Part shown: positions 26,392 to 36,139 of the stretch, one piece after another | How the letters are laid out: each line of letters opens with the position of its first letter | Numbering within the stretch: the first letter of the stretch is position 1 | Source: Rhodococcus triatomae BKS 15-14 | GTDB taxonomy: Bacteria; Actinomycetota; Actinomycetes; Mycobacteriales; Mycobacteriaceae | Length of the DNA stretch: 64,000 nt | Assembly (NCBI GenBank): GCA_000341795.1 | Contig: AODO01000066.1 | Location: forward strand, 1 to 64,000 | Reading direction: 5' to 3' | The notes under the pieces: model-generated | The model's database searches: none | Told to the model about the DNA's origin: nothing | What the model saw: the letters and a program-made list of their open reading frames with translations, nothing else | Program-made: the position numbers and the translations under genes

Positions 26392-27735
26392 ATGAGCCGC
26401 AAGCTGTTGGCAGCGCCGCCGGCGGGAAGCGACCTGAAGCCGATCTACGGCACCGGCCACCCCGGCGTGGTCGAGGTGCTGCGCTTCTTCAAGGACCCGA
26501 TCGGCATGGTCGCGCAGCGCCGCGCCCAGTTCGGCGACATCACCTACATGAACTCGTTCGGACTCAAGTTCGTCATCCCGCTCACCCCCGGCGGGTCCGA
26601 GGAGATCGCGATCAACAGGAAGAAGGCGTTCGCGAACGAACCCGCGTGGGGCTTCCTCATCGGTCCGTTCTTCCGACGCGGCATCATCCTGATGGACTTC
26701 TCCGAGCACCGTCACCATCGGCGGATCATGCAGGAGGCGTTCACCCCCACCCACCTCAAGGGCTACCTGCAGGACATGCAGCCGATGCTCAGGGAGCGGG
26801 TCGCGAGCCTGCCGGTCGGGGACGACGTACGGATGCTCAAGGAGCTCAAGCAGGTCACGCTCGACCTCGCGCTCGAGATCTTCCTCGGCATGGACCTCCC
26901 CCGCACCGAGGCCGACCGGATCAACAAGGCGTTCATCGACTGCGTCGACGCCGGACTGTCCCTGATCCGCAAGGACATTCCGGGCACCAAGTGGGCACGC
27001 GGCCTCCGCGGACGCAAGGTGCTCGAGGAGTTCTTCCACGAGCACCTTCCGGCGAAGCGTGCCGCGGTGACGCCCGACCTGTTCTCCGTGCTGTGCCATG
27101 CGAAGTCCGAGGACGGAGACACGTTCACGGACGAGGATGTCGTCAACCACATGATCTTCGTGCTGATGGCGGCGCACGACACCTCCACCATCACGCTGAC
27201 CACGATGGTCTACTACATGGCCAAGCACCCCGAGTGGCAGCGGAAGGCCCGGGAGCAGTCGCAGAGCCTCCCGGCCGAGATCTCCTACGACACGCTCGAC
27301 GAGTTCACCGTCCTGGACCGGATCATGAAGGAGTCGCTGCGATTGAACTCGCCCGTGCCCGGACTTCCCCGGCAGGCGATCGAGGACACGGAGATCGACG
27401 GCCACTTCGTCCCCAAGGGCACCTACGTCTCGGCGATCAACCTGGTCAACCACCACAACCCCGCGCTGTGGAAGGACCCCGAGCACTTCGATCCCGACCG
27501 CTTCTCACCGGAGCGCGCGGAGGACAAGGTGCACCGCTATGCGTGGATGCCGTTCGGCGGCGGCGTGCACAAGTGCATCGGCCTGTACTTCGCGCAGATG
27601 GAGATCAAGACGGTCATGCACAACCTGCTGCTGCGCTACGAGTGGTCCGTTCCCGAGGACTACGTGTGGAAGCTGGACAACTCGACCCTGCCCGTGCCGA
27701 AGGACCGCCTGCCCGTGCGCGTCCGCGCACTGTAG
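26392..27735 (+). CDS. Cytochrome P450
   Basis: A 447-residue P450 with MAAHDTST in the I-helix (about 261-268), ESLR of helix K (about 318-321) and the heme loop FGGGVHKCIG near residue 390. Compared with the other three P450s here it has the longer C-terminal half and the HKCIGLYFAQMEIK pattern of CYP136- or CYP120-like, eukaryote-type families. I do not assign a family number. The ATG at 26392 has AGGAG nine bases upstream. It lies 37 bases after the MpaB-like gene and 43 bases before a TetR gene, so all three form an operon. Confidence 0.88.
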   Translation: MSRKLLAAPPAGSDLKPIYGTGHPGVVEVLRFFKDPIGMVAQRRAQFGDITYMNSFGLKFVIPLTPGGSEEIAINRKKAFANEPAWGFLIGPFFRRGIILMDFSEHRHHRRIMQEAFTPTHLKGYLQDMQPMLRERVASLPVGDDVRMLKELKQVTLDLALEIFLGMDLPRTEADRINKAFIDCVDAGLSLIRKDIPGTKWARGLRGRKVLEEFFHEHLPAKRAAVTPDLFSVLCHAKSEDGDTFTDEDVVNHMIFVLMAAHDTSTITLTTMVYYMAKHPEWQRKAREQSQSLPAEISYDTLDEFTVLDRIMKESLRLNSPVPGLPRQAIEDTEIDGHFVPKGTYVSAINLVNHHNPALWKDPEHFDPDRFSPERAEDKVHRYAWMPFGGGVHKCIGLYFAQMEIKTVMHNLLLRYEWSVPEDYVWKLDNSTLPVPKDRLPVRVRAL

Positions 27736-27778
27736 GTGGCTCCCGACGTGGCCGGCGCCTGTCGATATGCTGCCTCCG

Positions 27779-28384
27779 ATGCCCACTCCAGCCGAACGCC
27801 CCGAGTCGACCGTGACAGCGACGACCTCCGTCTCCCCCGAGACGATGATGCTCGACGCTGCGCGCGAGGAGTTCGAACGGTACGGAATCCGGCGCACCAA
27901 CATGGACGACATCGCGCGGCGGGCAGGAATCTCCCGCAGCACGCTCTACCGGCGGTTCCCGAACAAGGACGCGCTCGTGGAGATGCTGGTCCTGCACGAC
28001 ACCGCGACCTTCTTCGCGGCACTGGACCGGGTCGCTGCCAACCGGGATCCGCGTGGCGCCGTCGTGGAGTGCTTCACCCGCGGTGTTCGCCTCACACAGG
28101 AGATGCCGCTCGTCGCGCGGATCCTGGAGAGCGAACCGGAGTTGATCCTCGGTCTCACCAACCGGACCGACGGCGCGCCCATCGTCCAGGCCGCCACTCA
28201 GGTCGCGAGCACGCTGCGCCGCAGCGGCGCGACGATGTCCGACGAGGACCTGGCAGCAGTGTCCGAGCTGCTCGTTCGCATCGCCGTCTCGTTGATGCTC
28301 AATCCTCAAGGGCAGCTAGACATCTCGGACCAGGATGCGGTGCGGCAGTATGCCGATCGCTTCCTCGCCCGCCTCGTCTGGTAG
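27779..28384 (+). CDS. TetR family regulator
   Basis: A 201-residue TetR regulator with the helix-turn-helix TNMDDIARRAGISRSTLYRRF at about residues 40-60. The start is uncertain: ATG at 27779 is used, and an in-frame ATG at 27767 is equally possible; neither has a clear ribosome site. It follows a P450 gene in the same direction and precedes an aldehyde dehydrogenase/CoA ligase/SDR operon by 121 bases, so it could control either. The inverted repeat at 25333-25352 is its best candidate operator. Confidence 0.85.
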   Translation: MPTPAERPESTVTATTSVSPETMMLDAAREEFERYGIRRTNMDDIARRAGISRSTLYRRFPNKDALVEMLVLHDTATFFAALDRVAANRDPRGAVVECFTRGVRLTQEMPLVARILESEPELILGLTNRTDGAPIVQAATQVASTLRRSGATMSDEDLAAVSELLVRIAVSLMLNPQGQLDISDQDAVRQYADRFLARLVW

Positions 28385-28505
28385 CACCCGCCACCCGGAC
28401 CGCCGGGATCCACCTCACCGCATGCGTCGACACCGCCGCATGCCGGGCGATGCTGTCCGGCCGTCCCCACCTCCCCGCCCTCACATCACGCCGAGGAGCC
28501 CTCCC

Positions 28506-30095
28506 GTGACCTCGCTCACCACCCGACCGACCGACGACCCGCCGGCCGCCGAGTACCCCGCCTCCGTCGACGCCCGGCTGATCGACGACCTGCGCGCGCA
28601 GCTTCCCCGGAGCGGCGAGTTGCACCGCGCCGTCGCGCCGTTCACCGGCACACCACTTCCCGGTGTCCCCCAGTCGGATCCCGCCGCGGTGGCCGCCACC
28701 GCGGCGTCGGGCCGGGTCGCTCAGGAACAGTGGGCCCGCACACCGGTCGACGAGCGCGCAGCCGCCGTGCGCCGGTTCGCCCGCGCACTCGTCGACCACA
28801 ACGATCTCCTGTGCGACCTCATGCAGTGGGAGACGGGCAAGGCCCGCGTGCACGCCGCAATCGAGGTCCAAGGCGTCATCTCGGTCGCCGTCTACTACGG
28901 CCGCAACGGCGCCAGGCACCTGCGTGAGCGTCGCGCGACGACCGCGATGCCCGGTGTCGTCGGCGCGCGTGTCGGATACCGCCCCAAGGGAGTCGTCGGT
29001 GTCATCGCGCCGTGGAACTATCCGCTCTTCCTCGCCGTCGGCGACGTCATTCCTGCACTCGTCGCGGGCAACGCCGTGCTCAGCAAGGCCGACTCCCAGG
29101 CGCCGTTGACGTTGCTGCTGGCCCGGAAGTTGGCCGTGGACGCGGGAATTCCCGCAGACGTCTGGCAGGTGGTCGCAGGCCCGGGCAGGTCGATCGGTCC
29201 CGCGGTGATCGAGTCGGTCGACTACCTGTGCTTCACCGGGTCGACGGCAACCGGTCGCGACATCGCCCGACGCTGCGCGGACCGGCTGATCGGCGCGTCG
29301 CTGGAGCTCGGTGGCAAGAACGCGATGATCGTCCGTGCCGACGCGGACGTGAACGCCGCCGCAACCGGAGCCGTTCAGGCGTGCTTCTCCAACGCCGGAC
29401 AGATGTGCATCGGCATCGAGCGGATCTTCGTCCACGAGGCCGTGTACCCGCAGTTCGTCGCGGCGCTGGTCGAGCGGACGGCGGCGATGCGACTCGGATC
29501 CGCGTACACGTACGACGTGGACATGGGCTCGATGACTTCGCAGCGACAGCTCGACGTCACGATCGCGCACATCGCGGATGCCGTCGACAAGGGCGCCACC
29601 GTGGCGACCGGCGGCCGTCGCAGGCCCGACCTCGGGCCGTTCTTCCACGAGCCGACCGTGCTCACCGAGGTGACGGCGGAGATGGCGGTATACGCGGAGG
29701 AGACGTTCGGTCCCGTCGTGTCGGTGTACCGCGTCGCGAACGACGAGGATGCGATCGCCCGCGCCAACGAGGGCGAGTACGGACTCAGCGCCAGCGTCTG
29801 GACACGAGACCTCAAGCAGGGCAGCGAGATCGCCTCACGCATCGTCGCGGGTGCGGTCAACGTCAACGACGGCTACCTGTCCGCGATCGCCGCACTCGAC
29901 GCGCCGATGGGCGGTATGCGCACCAGCGGCGTCGGACGCAGGCACGGCCGCGAGGGGATCGTTCGCTACACCGAGCCGCAAACCGTCACCACCCAGCGGG
30001 TGCCGACCGGCTACCCCGACCGCTTCCGCTCCCTGCTGTTGGGCGCGATGAATCTGAGCACGCGGGTCCGCCTCGCGCTGCCCCACCGATCGTGA
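28506..30095 (+). CDS. Aldehyde dehydrogenase, succinate-semialdehyde dehydrogenase-like
   Basis: A 529-residue aldehyde dehydrogenase. Catalytic residues are visible in IAPWNYPLF (Asn), SLELGGKNA (Glu) and NAGQMCIGIER (Cys). The length and these motifs resemble the GabD2 group, though the N-terminal extension of about 50 residues and the basic C terminus are unusual. The start is the GTG at 28506, with GAGGAG seven bases upstream. A CoA ligase gene follows after eight bases and an SDR overlaps that, giving a three-gene operon that could turn an alcohol into an aldehyde, an acid and its CoA ester. Confidence 0.87.
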   Translation: MTSLTTRPTDDPPAAEYPASVDARLIDDLRAQLPRSGELHRAVAPFTGTPLPGVPQSDPAAVAATAASGRVAQEQWARTPVDERAAAVRRFARALVDHNDLLCDLMQWETGKARVHAAIEVQGVISVAVYYGRNGARHLRERRATTAMPGVVGARVGYRPKGVVGVIAPWNYPLFLAVGDVIPALVAGNAVLSKADSQAPLTLLLARKLAVDAGIPADVWQVVAGPGRSIGPAVIESVDYLCFTGSTATGRDIARRCADRLIGASLELGGKNAMIVRADADVNAAATGAVQACFSNAGQMCIGIERIFVHEAVYPQFVAALVERTAAMRLGSAYTYDVDMGSMTSQRQLDVTIAHIADAVDKGATVATGGRRRPDLGPFFHEPTVLTEVTAEMAVYAEETFGPVVSVYRVANDEDAIARANEGEYGLSASVWTRDLKQGSEIASRIVAGAVNVNDGYLSAIAALDAPMGGMRTSGVGRRHGREGIVRYTEPQTVTTQRVPTGYPDRFRSLLLGAMNLSTRVRLALPHRS

Positions 30096-30103
30096 GGACG
30101 AGA

Positions 30104-31723
30104 ATGAACCTCGAACAAGTGACGACCCGGCTGCGGAACGAGGTGACCGCGGCAGGCATCCTCCGGCAGTCCGGCATGTTCCGGCACAGCCCCCGTGCCC
30201 TCGCCGCCGGCGCCCGCGGCGTCGGTCGGCTCGGCCCGTTCGGCGGACTGCCCGCCTACTGCGCCGCGGTCCACTCCGGCGTCGCGATCATCGACGACCG
30301 CGGCGAGCTGACGTTCGCCGAATTCGCGCGCCGTACCGACAAACTCGCGAACGCCCTCCGCACAGAACTGCGCGGTGAGCACGGCCGGCCCAGCATCGGC
30401 ATCCTGTGCCGCAACCACGCCGACGCCCTCGTCACCCTGTGCGGTGCCGCCGCGACCGGCGCTCGTGTCGTGCTGCTCGGTTCGGACTTCGGCCCCCGCC
30501 AGGTCGCCGCGGTCTCCGAGCGGGAGAAGCTCGACGCGATCGTCTACGACGAGGAGTTCGCCGAGGCCGCCGCCGCGTTCGACGGCCCTCGGTGGTGCGC
30601 TTGGTACGACGGCGAGCAGCCCGAGGACGCACTCGAGCGGCTCATCGCCTCCGGGGACGACACCGTGCCTCCCCGTCCGGCGCAGGCCGCAGCGCTGGTC
30701 ATCCTCACCAGCGGAACGAGCGGCGTCCCCAAGGGCGCACCTCGCGGGGAGCCGAAGACATTGATGCTCACCGCCGGTCTGCTGCAACGCATTCCACTCC
30801 GCGGAAATGAACGGGTTCTGCTGTCCGCGCCCGTCTTCCACGGCTGGGGCCTGCTCGTCGCGGTCCTCGTGCTCATGCTCGGGTCCACCCTCGTGATGCA
30901 CCGCCGATTCGACGCCCAGCGCGCACTCGACGATCTCGCCCGCCTCGAATGCTCGACGTTCATCGCGGTCCCCACGATGATCCGGCGTGTCCTCGCCCTC
31001 GGTGACGAGGTCCGCTCGGCGGACCTCGCGTCGCTGCAGATCGTCGCCAGCGGTGGCGCCCGGCTCGACCCGGCGCTCGTCGCGCAGGTGCAGGACGTCT
31101 TCGGGCCGGTGCTGCACAACCTGTACGGCTCGACCGAAGCCGCGTACATCAGCATCGCCACCCCGGACGACCTCGCCATCGCACCGGACTGCGCCGGCCG
31201 CCCGCCGGTCGGGAACACCGTGCGCATCGCCGACCAGGACGGCCGCTCGGTCCCGGCCGGGACCGAGGGCCGCATCCTGGTCCGCACCCCCGGACAGATC
31301 GAGGCCTACACCGACGGCACCAGCCGCAGCGGCGCAGACGGCTTCCTCGACACCGGCGACCGCGGACACCTCGACGACGCGGGGCGACTGTACGTCGCAG
31401 GCCGCTCGGATTCGATGGTGGTCTCCGGCGGCGAGAACGTCTTCCCCGAAGAACTCGAGATCGTCCTGCACGCCCACGCGGGCATCGCCGACGCCGCCGT
31501 CACGCCGGTCGAGGACGCCGAGTTCGGGCAGCGCCTGCGCGCGTACGTCGTCCGAGCGGACGGAACCGATCTCGACGAGGCGGCCGTCCGGGCGCACGTG
31601 GCGGCCGAGCTGCCGCGATCCCGGATGCCCCGCGACATCGTGTTCGTGGACACTCTGTCCCGCGGCTCCTCCGGAAAAGTCCTGCGCCACACCATCGAAC
31701 AGTTGAGGGAGACCCACGCATGA
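30104..31723 (+). CDS. Acyl-CoA synthetase (FadD2/FadD12-like)
   Basis: A 539-residue ANL ligase. The P-loop LTSGTSGVPKG is at 201-211, GSTEAAYIS follows mid-protein, and DTGDRGHLDDAGRLYVAGRSD with the C-terminal GSSGKVLR supplies the hinge and catalytic lysine. It resembles mycobacterial FadD2/FadD12-type enzymes. The start at 30104 has GAGGACGAG upstream. The 3' end overlaps the next SDR gene by four bases. It would activate the acid made by the preceding aldehyde dehydrogenase. Confidence 0.85.
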   Translation: MNLEQVTTRLRNEVTAAGILRQSGMFRHSPRALAAGARGVGRLGPFGGLPAYCAAVHSGVAIIDDRGELTFAEFARRTDKLANALRTELRGEHGRPSIGILCRNHADALVTLCGAAATGARVVLLGSDFGPRQVAAVSEREKLDAIVYDEEFAEAAAAFDGPRWCAWYDGEQPEDALERLIASGDDTVPPRPAQAAALVILTSGTSGVPKGAPRGEPKTLMLTAGLLQRIPLRGNERVLLSAPVFHGWGLLVAVLVLMLGSTLVMHRRFDAQRALDDLARLECSTFIAVPTMIRRVLALGDEVRSADLASLQIVASGGARLDPALVAQVQDVFGPVLHNLYGSTEAAYISIATPDDLAIAPDCAGRPPVGNTVRIADQDGRSVPAGTEGRILVRTPGQIEAYTDGTSRSGADGFLDTGDRGHLDDAGRLYVAGRSDSMVVSGGENVFPEELEIVLHAHAGIADAAVTPVEDAEFGQRLRAYVVRADGTDLDEAAVRAHVAAELPRSRMPRDIVFVDTLSRGSSGKVLRHTIEQLRETHA

Positions 31724-32559
31724 AGGGAATCGACCTGGAGGGACGGGTCGCTGTCGTCACCGGCGGCGCCCGCGGCATCGGGCGGGCCACCGCCCGCGCA
31801 CTCCGCGACGCAGGCGCGAAGGTCGCGATCGGCGACATCGACGCCACCCGGACCGCACTGACCGCGGACGAACTCGGCATCGTCGGCGTCCGCCTCGACG
31901 TGACCGACCCCGCCTCCGTCGAGATCTTCCTCGACGAAGTCGAGTCGATGCTCGGCCGCGTCGACGTGTGGATCAACAACGCGGGCATCATGCCCATCGG
32001 GCCCGTACTCGACCAGGACGACACCGTGGTGCGGCGCGCCGTCGACATCAACGTGCTCGGCGTGATGAACGGAGCCCGCGCCGCGGCCCGTCGGATGGTG
32101 GCGGGTTCCGGTGGTCGCATCGTCAACGTCGCGTCCATCGCGGGCCGCATGCCCGCACCGGGAATGGCGGTCTACAGCGGCACGAAGTTCGCGGTGGTCG
32201 GGTTCGGCGAAGCCCTCGATGCGGAACTCGCCGACCGCGGCGTCCGCGTGTCGACCGTGTTGCCGTCCTTCACCGACACCGAACTGATCGCCGGGACCAC
32301 ACCGGGTCCACTGACCCGGCCCGTCCAACCGGAGCAGGTCGCCGACACGGTGGTGCGGGTACTGCACCGCGGTTCCCGGCACGCCGTGATCCCCGGCAGG
32401 CTGTCCGGGGGAAGCGCGCTGTGGCAACTGTTTCCACGGCCCGCGGCCAAGGTCATGCGACGCTGGTTCGGTCTCGACCGGGTGTTCCTCGACGTCGGTG
32501 CCGACCGGTCCGCCTACGACGAGCGGATCGCGGGCGAGGCCGCCACACCGGAAAAGTAG
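31720..32559 (+). CDS. SDR family oxidoreductase
   Basis: A 279-residue SDR with GGARGIG at 15-21, NNAG (WINNAGIMP), a Ser in VNVASIAG and YSGTK as the catalytic pair. The C-terminal extension of about 60 residues after the SDR core, rich in Arg and aromatic residues (WQLFPRPAAKVMRRWFG), may bind membrane. This is seen in a group of mycobacterial SDRs next to FadD genes. It is the last gene of its operon (ATGA overlap with the CoA ligase), followed by hairpins shared with convergent proS. Confidence 0.87.
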   Translation: MKGIDLEGRVAVVTGGARGIGRATARALRDAGAKVAIGDIDATRTALTADELGIVGVRLDVTDPASVEIFLDEVESMLGRVDVWINNAGIMPIGPVLDQDDTVVRRAVDINVLGVMNGARAAARRMVAGSGGRIVNVASIAGRMPAPGMAVYSGTKFAVVGFGEALDAELADRGVRVSTVLPSFTDTELIAGTTPGPLTRPVQPEQVADTVVRVLHRGSRHAVIPGRLSGGSALWQLFPRPAAKVMRRWFGLDRVFLDVGADRSAYDERIAGEAATPEK

Positions 32560-32601
32560 CTCACCGGGAGCACCGACGCTGCAACCGTCGGTCACCGCCG
32601 C

Positions 32602-32626
32602 GCGGCCGTCGCAGGGGGACGGCCGC
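32602..32626. terminator. Hairpin between SDR gene and proS (first)
   Basis: GCGGCCGTC (32602-32610) pairs with GACGGCCGC (32618-32626), 43 bases after the SDR stop. It is the weaker of two stems in this convergent gap. Confidence 0.5.
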
Positions 32627-32691
32627 CCCGGCGGTGCGCTCCGCTGTCCCTGCCTGCGCTCACAGGCCGGGACGCCACGAGCCTCGGACGC

Positions 32692-32729
32692 GCGCGTGCC
32701 CCTCGTCCCGTGGGTCGAGGGGCACGCGC
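32692..32729. terminator. Bidirectional terminator between SDR gene and proS
   Basis: A perfect 14-bp stem (32692-32705 with 32716-32729) and 10-nt loop, 24 bases from the proS stop codon on the opposite strand. Confidence 0.8.
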
Positions 32730-32752
32730 CGAGCATCGTGGCCGACGTCGGG

Positions 32753-34498
32753 TCAGCTCCTGAGGGCGGCCAGGACCTCGTCGAGCGCAGAGTCGGCGGG
32801 AACCTCGCGGGACTCACCGGTGAAGCGGTCGCGGAGTTCGACGTTCCCGTCGGCGTAACCACGACCGACGACGACGATCAACGGAACGCCGAGCAGTTCG
32901 GAGTCCTTGAACTTCACGCCCGGCGACGCCTTGCGGTCGTCGAGGATGACCGACAGACCCGCGCCGTCGAGCTGTGCGGCGAGCGCCTCGGCGCCCTCGC
33001 GCGCGGCGTCGTCCTTGTTCGCGATGACCAGGTGCACGTTCGCCGGGGACACCTCCGCCGGCCAGCGCAGACCCTTGTCGTCGTGCTGCTGCTCGGCGAT
33101 GACCGCGACCAGCCGCGAGACGCCGATTCCGTACGAGCCCATCGTCGGGCGCACCGGCTTGCCGTTTTCTCCGAGGACGTTCACCTCGAACGCGTCGGTG
33201 TACTTGCGTCCCAGCTGGAACACGTGGCCGACCTCGATGCCACGGGCCGAGACGAGTTCCCCCGCGCCGTCCGGCGAGGGGTCACCGTCACGGACCTCGG
33301 CGGCTTCGACGGTGCCGTCGGGGGTGAAGTCACGTCCGGCGACGAGACCGACGACGTGCTTGCCCTCCGCGTCGGCACCGGTGATCCAGCTGGTGCCGTC
33401 GACCACGCGCGGGTCGACCAGGTAGCGGACACCGTTCTCCTGCAGTGCCTTCGGGCCGATGTAGCCCTTGACGAGGAAGGGGTTGTTCGCGAAGTCGGTC
33501 TCGGTGAGGAGCACGTACTCGGCCGGCTCCAGCGATGCCTCGAGGCGCTTCGCGTCGACCTCGCGGTCGCCGGGGATGCCGATCCCGAGCAGCTCCCACT
33601 CTCCGCCGGGGACGCGGGTCTTGACGAGGATGTTCTTCAGCGTGTCGGCTGCCGTCACCGTCCTGTCGAGACCTGCCCCGTTGGCCCAGTCGACCAGAGT
33701 GTCGATGGTGGGCGTATCCGGGGTCTCGTGGACCTTCGCCTCCGGCAGCCCGTCGAACGGGATCGGTTCGGGGACAACGGTCTTGACCGCCTCGACGTTG
33801 GCGGCGTAGCCCGACTCCAGGCACCGGACGTAGGTGTCCTCGCCGATCTCCGACTCTGCCAGGAACTCCTCGGATGCGCTGCCGCCCATCGCCCCGGAGG
33901 TCGCGGACACGATGACGTACTTGACGCCGAGGCGCTGCAGGATGCGCTCGTAGGCGTCGCGGTGAGCCCGGTAGGACGCGGTCAGCCCCTCGTCGGTGAG
34001 ATCGAACGAGTACGAGTCCTTCATGACGAACTCGCGGCCGCGCAGGATGCCGGCGCGGGGCCTCTCCTCGTCGCGATACTTGGTCTGGACCTGGTAGAGG
34101 GTGACCGGGAAATCCTTGTACGAGTTGTACTCACCCTTGACGGTGAGCGCGAACAACTCCTCGTGCGTCGGTCCGAGAAGGTAGTCGTTGCCCTTGCGGT
34201 CCTTGAGCCGGAACAGGCCCTGGCCGTACTCGGTCCAGCGGTTGCTGGTCTCGTACGGGTCGCGGGGCAGCAGCGCGGGCAGCAGGATCTCCTGGGCGCC
34301 GATGGCGTCCATCTCCTCCCGGACGACCCGCTCGACCTCGCGCAGCACCTTCAGGCCGAGCGGCAGCCAGGAGTAGACGCCCGGCGCGATGCGGCGGACG
34401 TAGCCGGCTCGAACCAGCAGCTTGTGGCTGGGAACCTCGGCGTCGGCCGGATCGTCGCGGAGAGTACGCAGGAACAGCTGAGACAGGCGGGTGATCAC
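32753..34498 (-). CDS. proS: Prolyl-tRNA synthetase
   Basis: A 581-residue class II aminoacyl-tRNA synthetase that charges tRNA-Pro. The bacterial-type architecture is present: catalytic core with [14 protein letters not shown] (motif 2 region), a central insertion (editing-like) domain at about 230-380, then [18 protein letters not shown] (motif 3) and the anticodon-binding domain. The length equals the mycobacterial enzyme. The start is the GTG at 34496-34498, giving ITRLSQLFL as in homologues. It is the only clear core housekeeping gene in the left and middle thirds. In M. tuberculosis proS is beside efpA-cysG; here about 9 kb separates them. Confidence 0.97.
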   Translation of the reverse strand: MITRLSQLFLRTLRDDPADAEVPSHKLLVRAGYVRRIAPGVYSWLPLGLKVLREVERVVREEMDAIGAQEILLPALLPRDPYETSNRWTEYGQGLFRLKDRKGNDYLLGPTHEELFALTVKGEYNSYKDFPVTLYQVQTKYRDEERPRAGILRGREFVMKDSYSFDLTDEGLTASYRAHRDAYERILQRLGVKYVIVSATSGAMGGSASEEFLAESEIGEDTYVRCLESGYAANVEAVKTVVPEPIPFDGLPEAKVHETPDTPTIDTLVDWANGAGLDRTVTAADTLKNILVKTRVPGGEWELLGIGIPGDREVDAKRLEASLEPAEYVLLTETDFANNPFLVKGYIGPKALQENGVRYLVDPRVVDGTSWITGADAEGKHVVGLVAGRDFTPDGTVEAAEVRDGDPSPDGAGELVSARGIEVGHVFQLGRKYTDAFEVNVLGENGKPVRPTMGSYGIGVSRLVAVIAEQQHDDKGLRWPAEVSPANVHLVIANKDDAAREGAEALAAQLDGAGLSVILDDRKASPGVKFKDSELLGVPLIVVVGRGYADGNVELRDRFTGESREVPADSALDEVLAALRS

Positions 34499-34688
34499 GA
34501 CGGTCAGGATAGTCGGCGACCACGCTCCGGCCGGAACTGCCCGGCACCCCCGAGGGTGTGACTGGCGACACATTTAGACACTTTACGCGGTTACTGTCGG
34601 GTAAGTTCGGCGTGTCCGGCGCCACATCCCGCTACGGGACCGCGCTCGGTCACCTCACGAATCACACGAAGTCACAGGGGGAACGCAC

Positions 34689-36023
34689 GTGCTCGGACCG
34701 GGTTGGACACGCGACAGGCCGCGCGCGCGGCGGGCGCAACGGGCAGGCTCGGCGGCGCTCGCCGCGGCGCTGGCACTCGGAATCGCAACGGCGCTCGGCA
34801 CGAGCCCCGCCGTCGCAGATCCCGTGAGCGCCTTCTACGTGCCGCCGGCCGGGTTCGACTCGACCCCCGGCGCCGTGATCAGGAACGAGCCCCTGCCGAT
34901 CCTCGCCACCGTGCCCGGCGGCGACGGAGCCTGGCCCGCCGCCGGTCGGCAGGTCCTCTACACCTCGACCACCCAGGACGGCACGCCCGTCGCCGTCAGC
35001 GGCACCTTCGTCGACACCACGCGCCCGTGGACCGGAGCCGGCGCGCGCCCGACCGTCGTCATCGCGCCCGGCACCTCGGGGCAGGGTGACCACTGCGCGA
35101 TCTCGGCGGCGTTCCAGAACGGGATGTACGTCGACATCGCCAAGGCGTCCTTCTCCGCCAACCAGGAGATTCTCTCGGCGGCCGCGTGGAGCACCATGGG
35201 TGCGCGGGTGTTCGTCACCGACCACGTCGGCCTCGGAACGCCGGGCATCCACACCTACGTGAACAACAAGGAGAGCGGGCACGCGGTGCTCGACGCGGCA
35301 CGTGCCGCGAACAACCTCTCCGGCGGAACAGCGACGCCGATCGTCCTCTGGGGCTACTCCCAGGGCGGCGGCGCCACCGCTGCCGCCGCCGAGATGCAGC
35401 CGACCTACGCCCCCGAGGTGAACCTCAAGGGAACCTGGGCCGGTGGCCCGACCGCGAATCTGACCGAGATCCTCGGCCAGGTCGACGGAAGCCTCATCGG
35501 CGGTGTGGTCGGGTTCGCCCTCAACGGCTTCCTCGACCGCCAGCCGGAACTGCGGCCGCAGGCCGAGCAGGTTCTCAACCCCAGGGGACTCGCGTTCCTC
35601 GACGAGATGCGGGACGCGTGCATCGGTGACGTGATCCTCAAGCACCCGTTCCTGAAGTCGAGCACCCTGACCGTCGACGGCCGGCCACTCCTCGACCACT
35701 TCCGTGAGATGCCCGATGCCATCCGCACCCTCGACGCTCAGCGCCTCGGCCGCCTGACCCCGACCAGCCCCGTGCTGATCACCAGTGGCCGCAACGACGA
35801 CACCGTCCCGTACGGGCAGGCGCGGCAACTGGCCGAGGACTGGTGCGCGAAGGGCGCCACGGTCAGGTTCGACACGAACGACCTGCCGCCGATCGCGTCG
35901 GGCGCGACCATCCCGAACCACTTCGGCCCGCAGATCGCCGACGGCTACATGAGCGACAAGGTCGTGACGTATCTGCTCGACCGGCTCGCGGACAAGCCGA
36001 TCTCCGGCTGCACCATCTCCTGA
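34689..36023 (+). CDS. Secreted lipase/esterase (LIP family)
   Basis: A 444-residue alpha/beta hydrolase with a long twin-Arg-containing signal peptide (RARRAQRAG then a hydrophobic core, cleavage near TSPAVA-DP at about 43). The nucleophile is Ser224 in GYSQGG, with Asp/His near GRNDDTVP and NHFGP at the C terminus. The pattern is that of the secretory lipase family (PF03583) found in Candida and in many mycolic-acid actinobacteria. The GTG at 34689 follows GGGGGAAC. It is a single gene, upstream of yaaA, with a hairpin between. It probably releases fatty acids from lipids or mycolyl esters outside the cell. Confidence 0.88.
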   Translation: MLGPGWTRDRPRARRAQRAGSAALAAALALGIATALGTSPAVADPVSAFYVPPAGFDSTPGAVIRNEPLPILATVPGGDGAWPAAGRQVLYTSTTQDGTPVAVSGTFVDTTRPWTGAGARPTVVIAPGTSGQGDHCAISAAFQNGMYVDIAKASFSANQEILSAAAWSTMGARVFVTDHVGLGTPGIHTYVNNKESGHAVLDAARAANNLSGGTATPIVLWGYSQGGGATAAAAEMQPTYAPEVNLKGTWAGGPTANLTEILGQVDGSLIGGVVGFALNGFLDRQPELRPQAEQVLNPRGLAFLDEMRDACIGDVILKHPFLKSSTLTVDGRPLLDHFREMPDAIRTLDAQRLGRLTPTSPVLITSGRNDDTVPYGQARQLAEDWCAKGATVRFDTNDLPPIASGATIPNHFGPQIADGYMSDKVVTYLLDRLADKPISGCTIS

Positions 36024-36038
36024 TCCTCGCTACACGCT

Positions 36039-36094
36039 GCTGCCCCCTCGGCCCCTCGGTGACCCGACCGGTGTCACTGCACCGAGGGGGCAGC
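36039..36094 (+). terminator. Terminator after the lipase gene
   Basis: GCTGCCCCCTCGG (36039-36051) pairs exactly with 36082-36094. The 30-nt loop holds a smaller GTGAC/GTCAC stem. Confidence 0.6.
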
Positions 36095-36139
36095 GGCGTG
36101 TTGCAGGAAGGGTGCACCGCCGGGGTAGCGTTACCGGCC

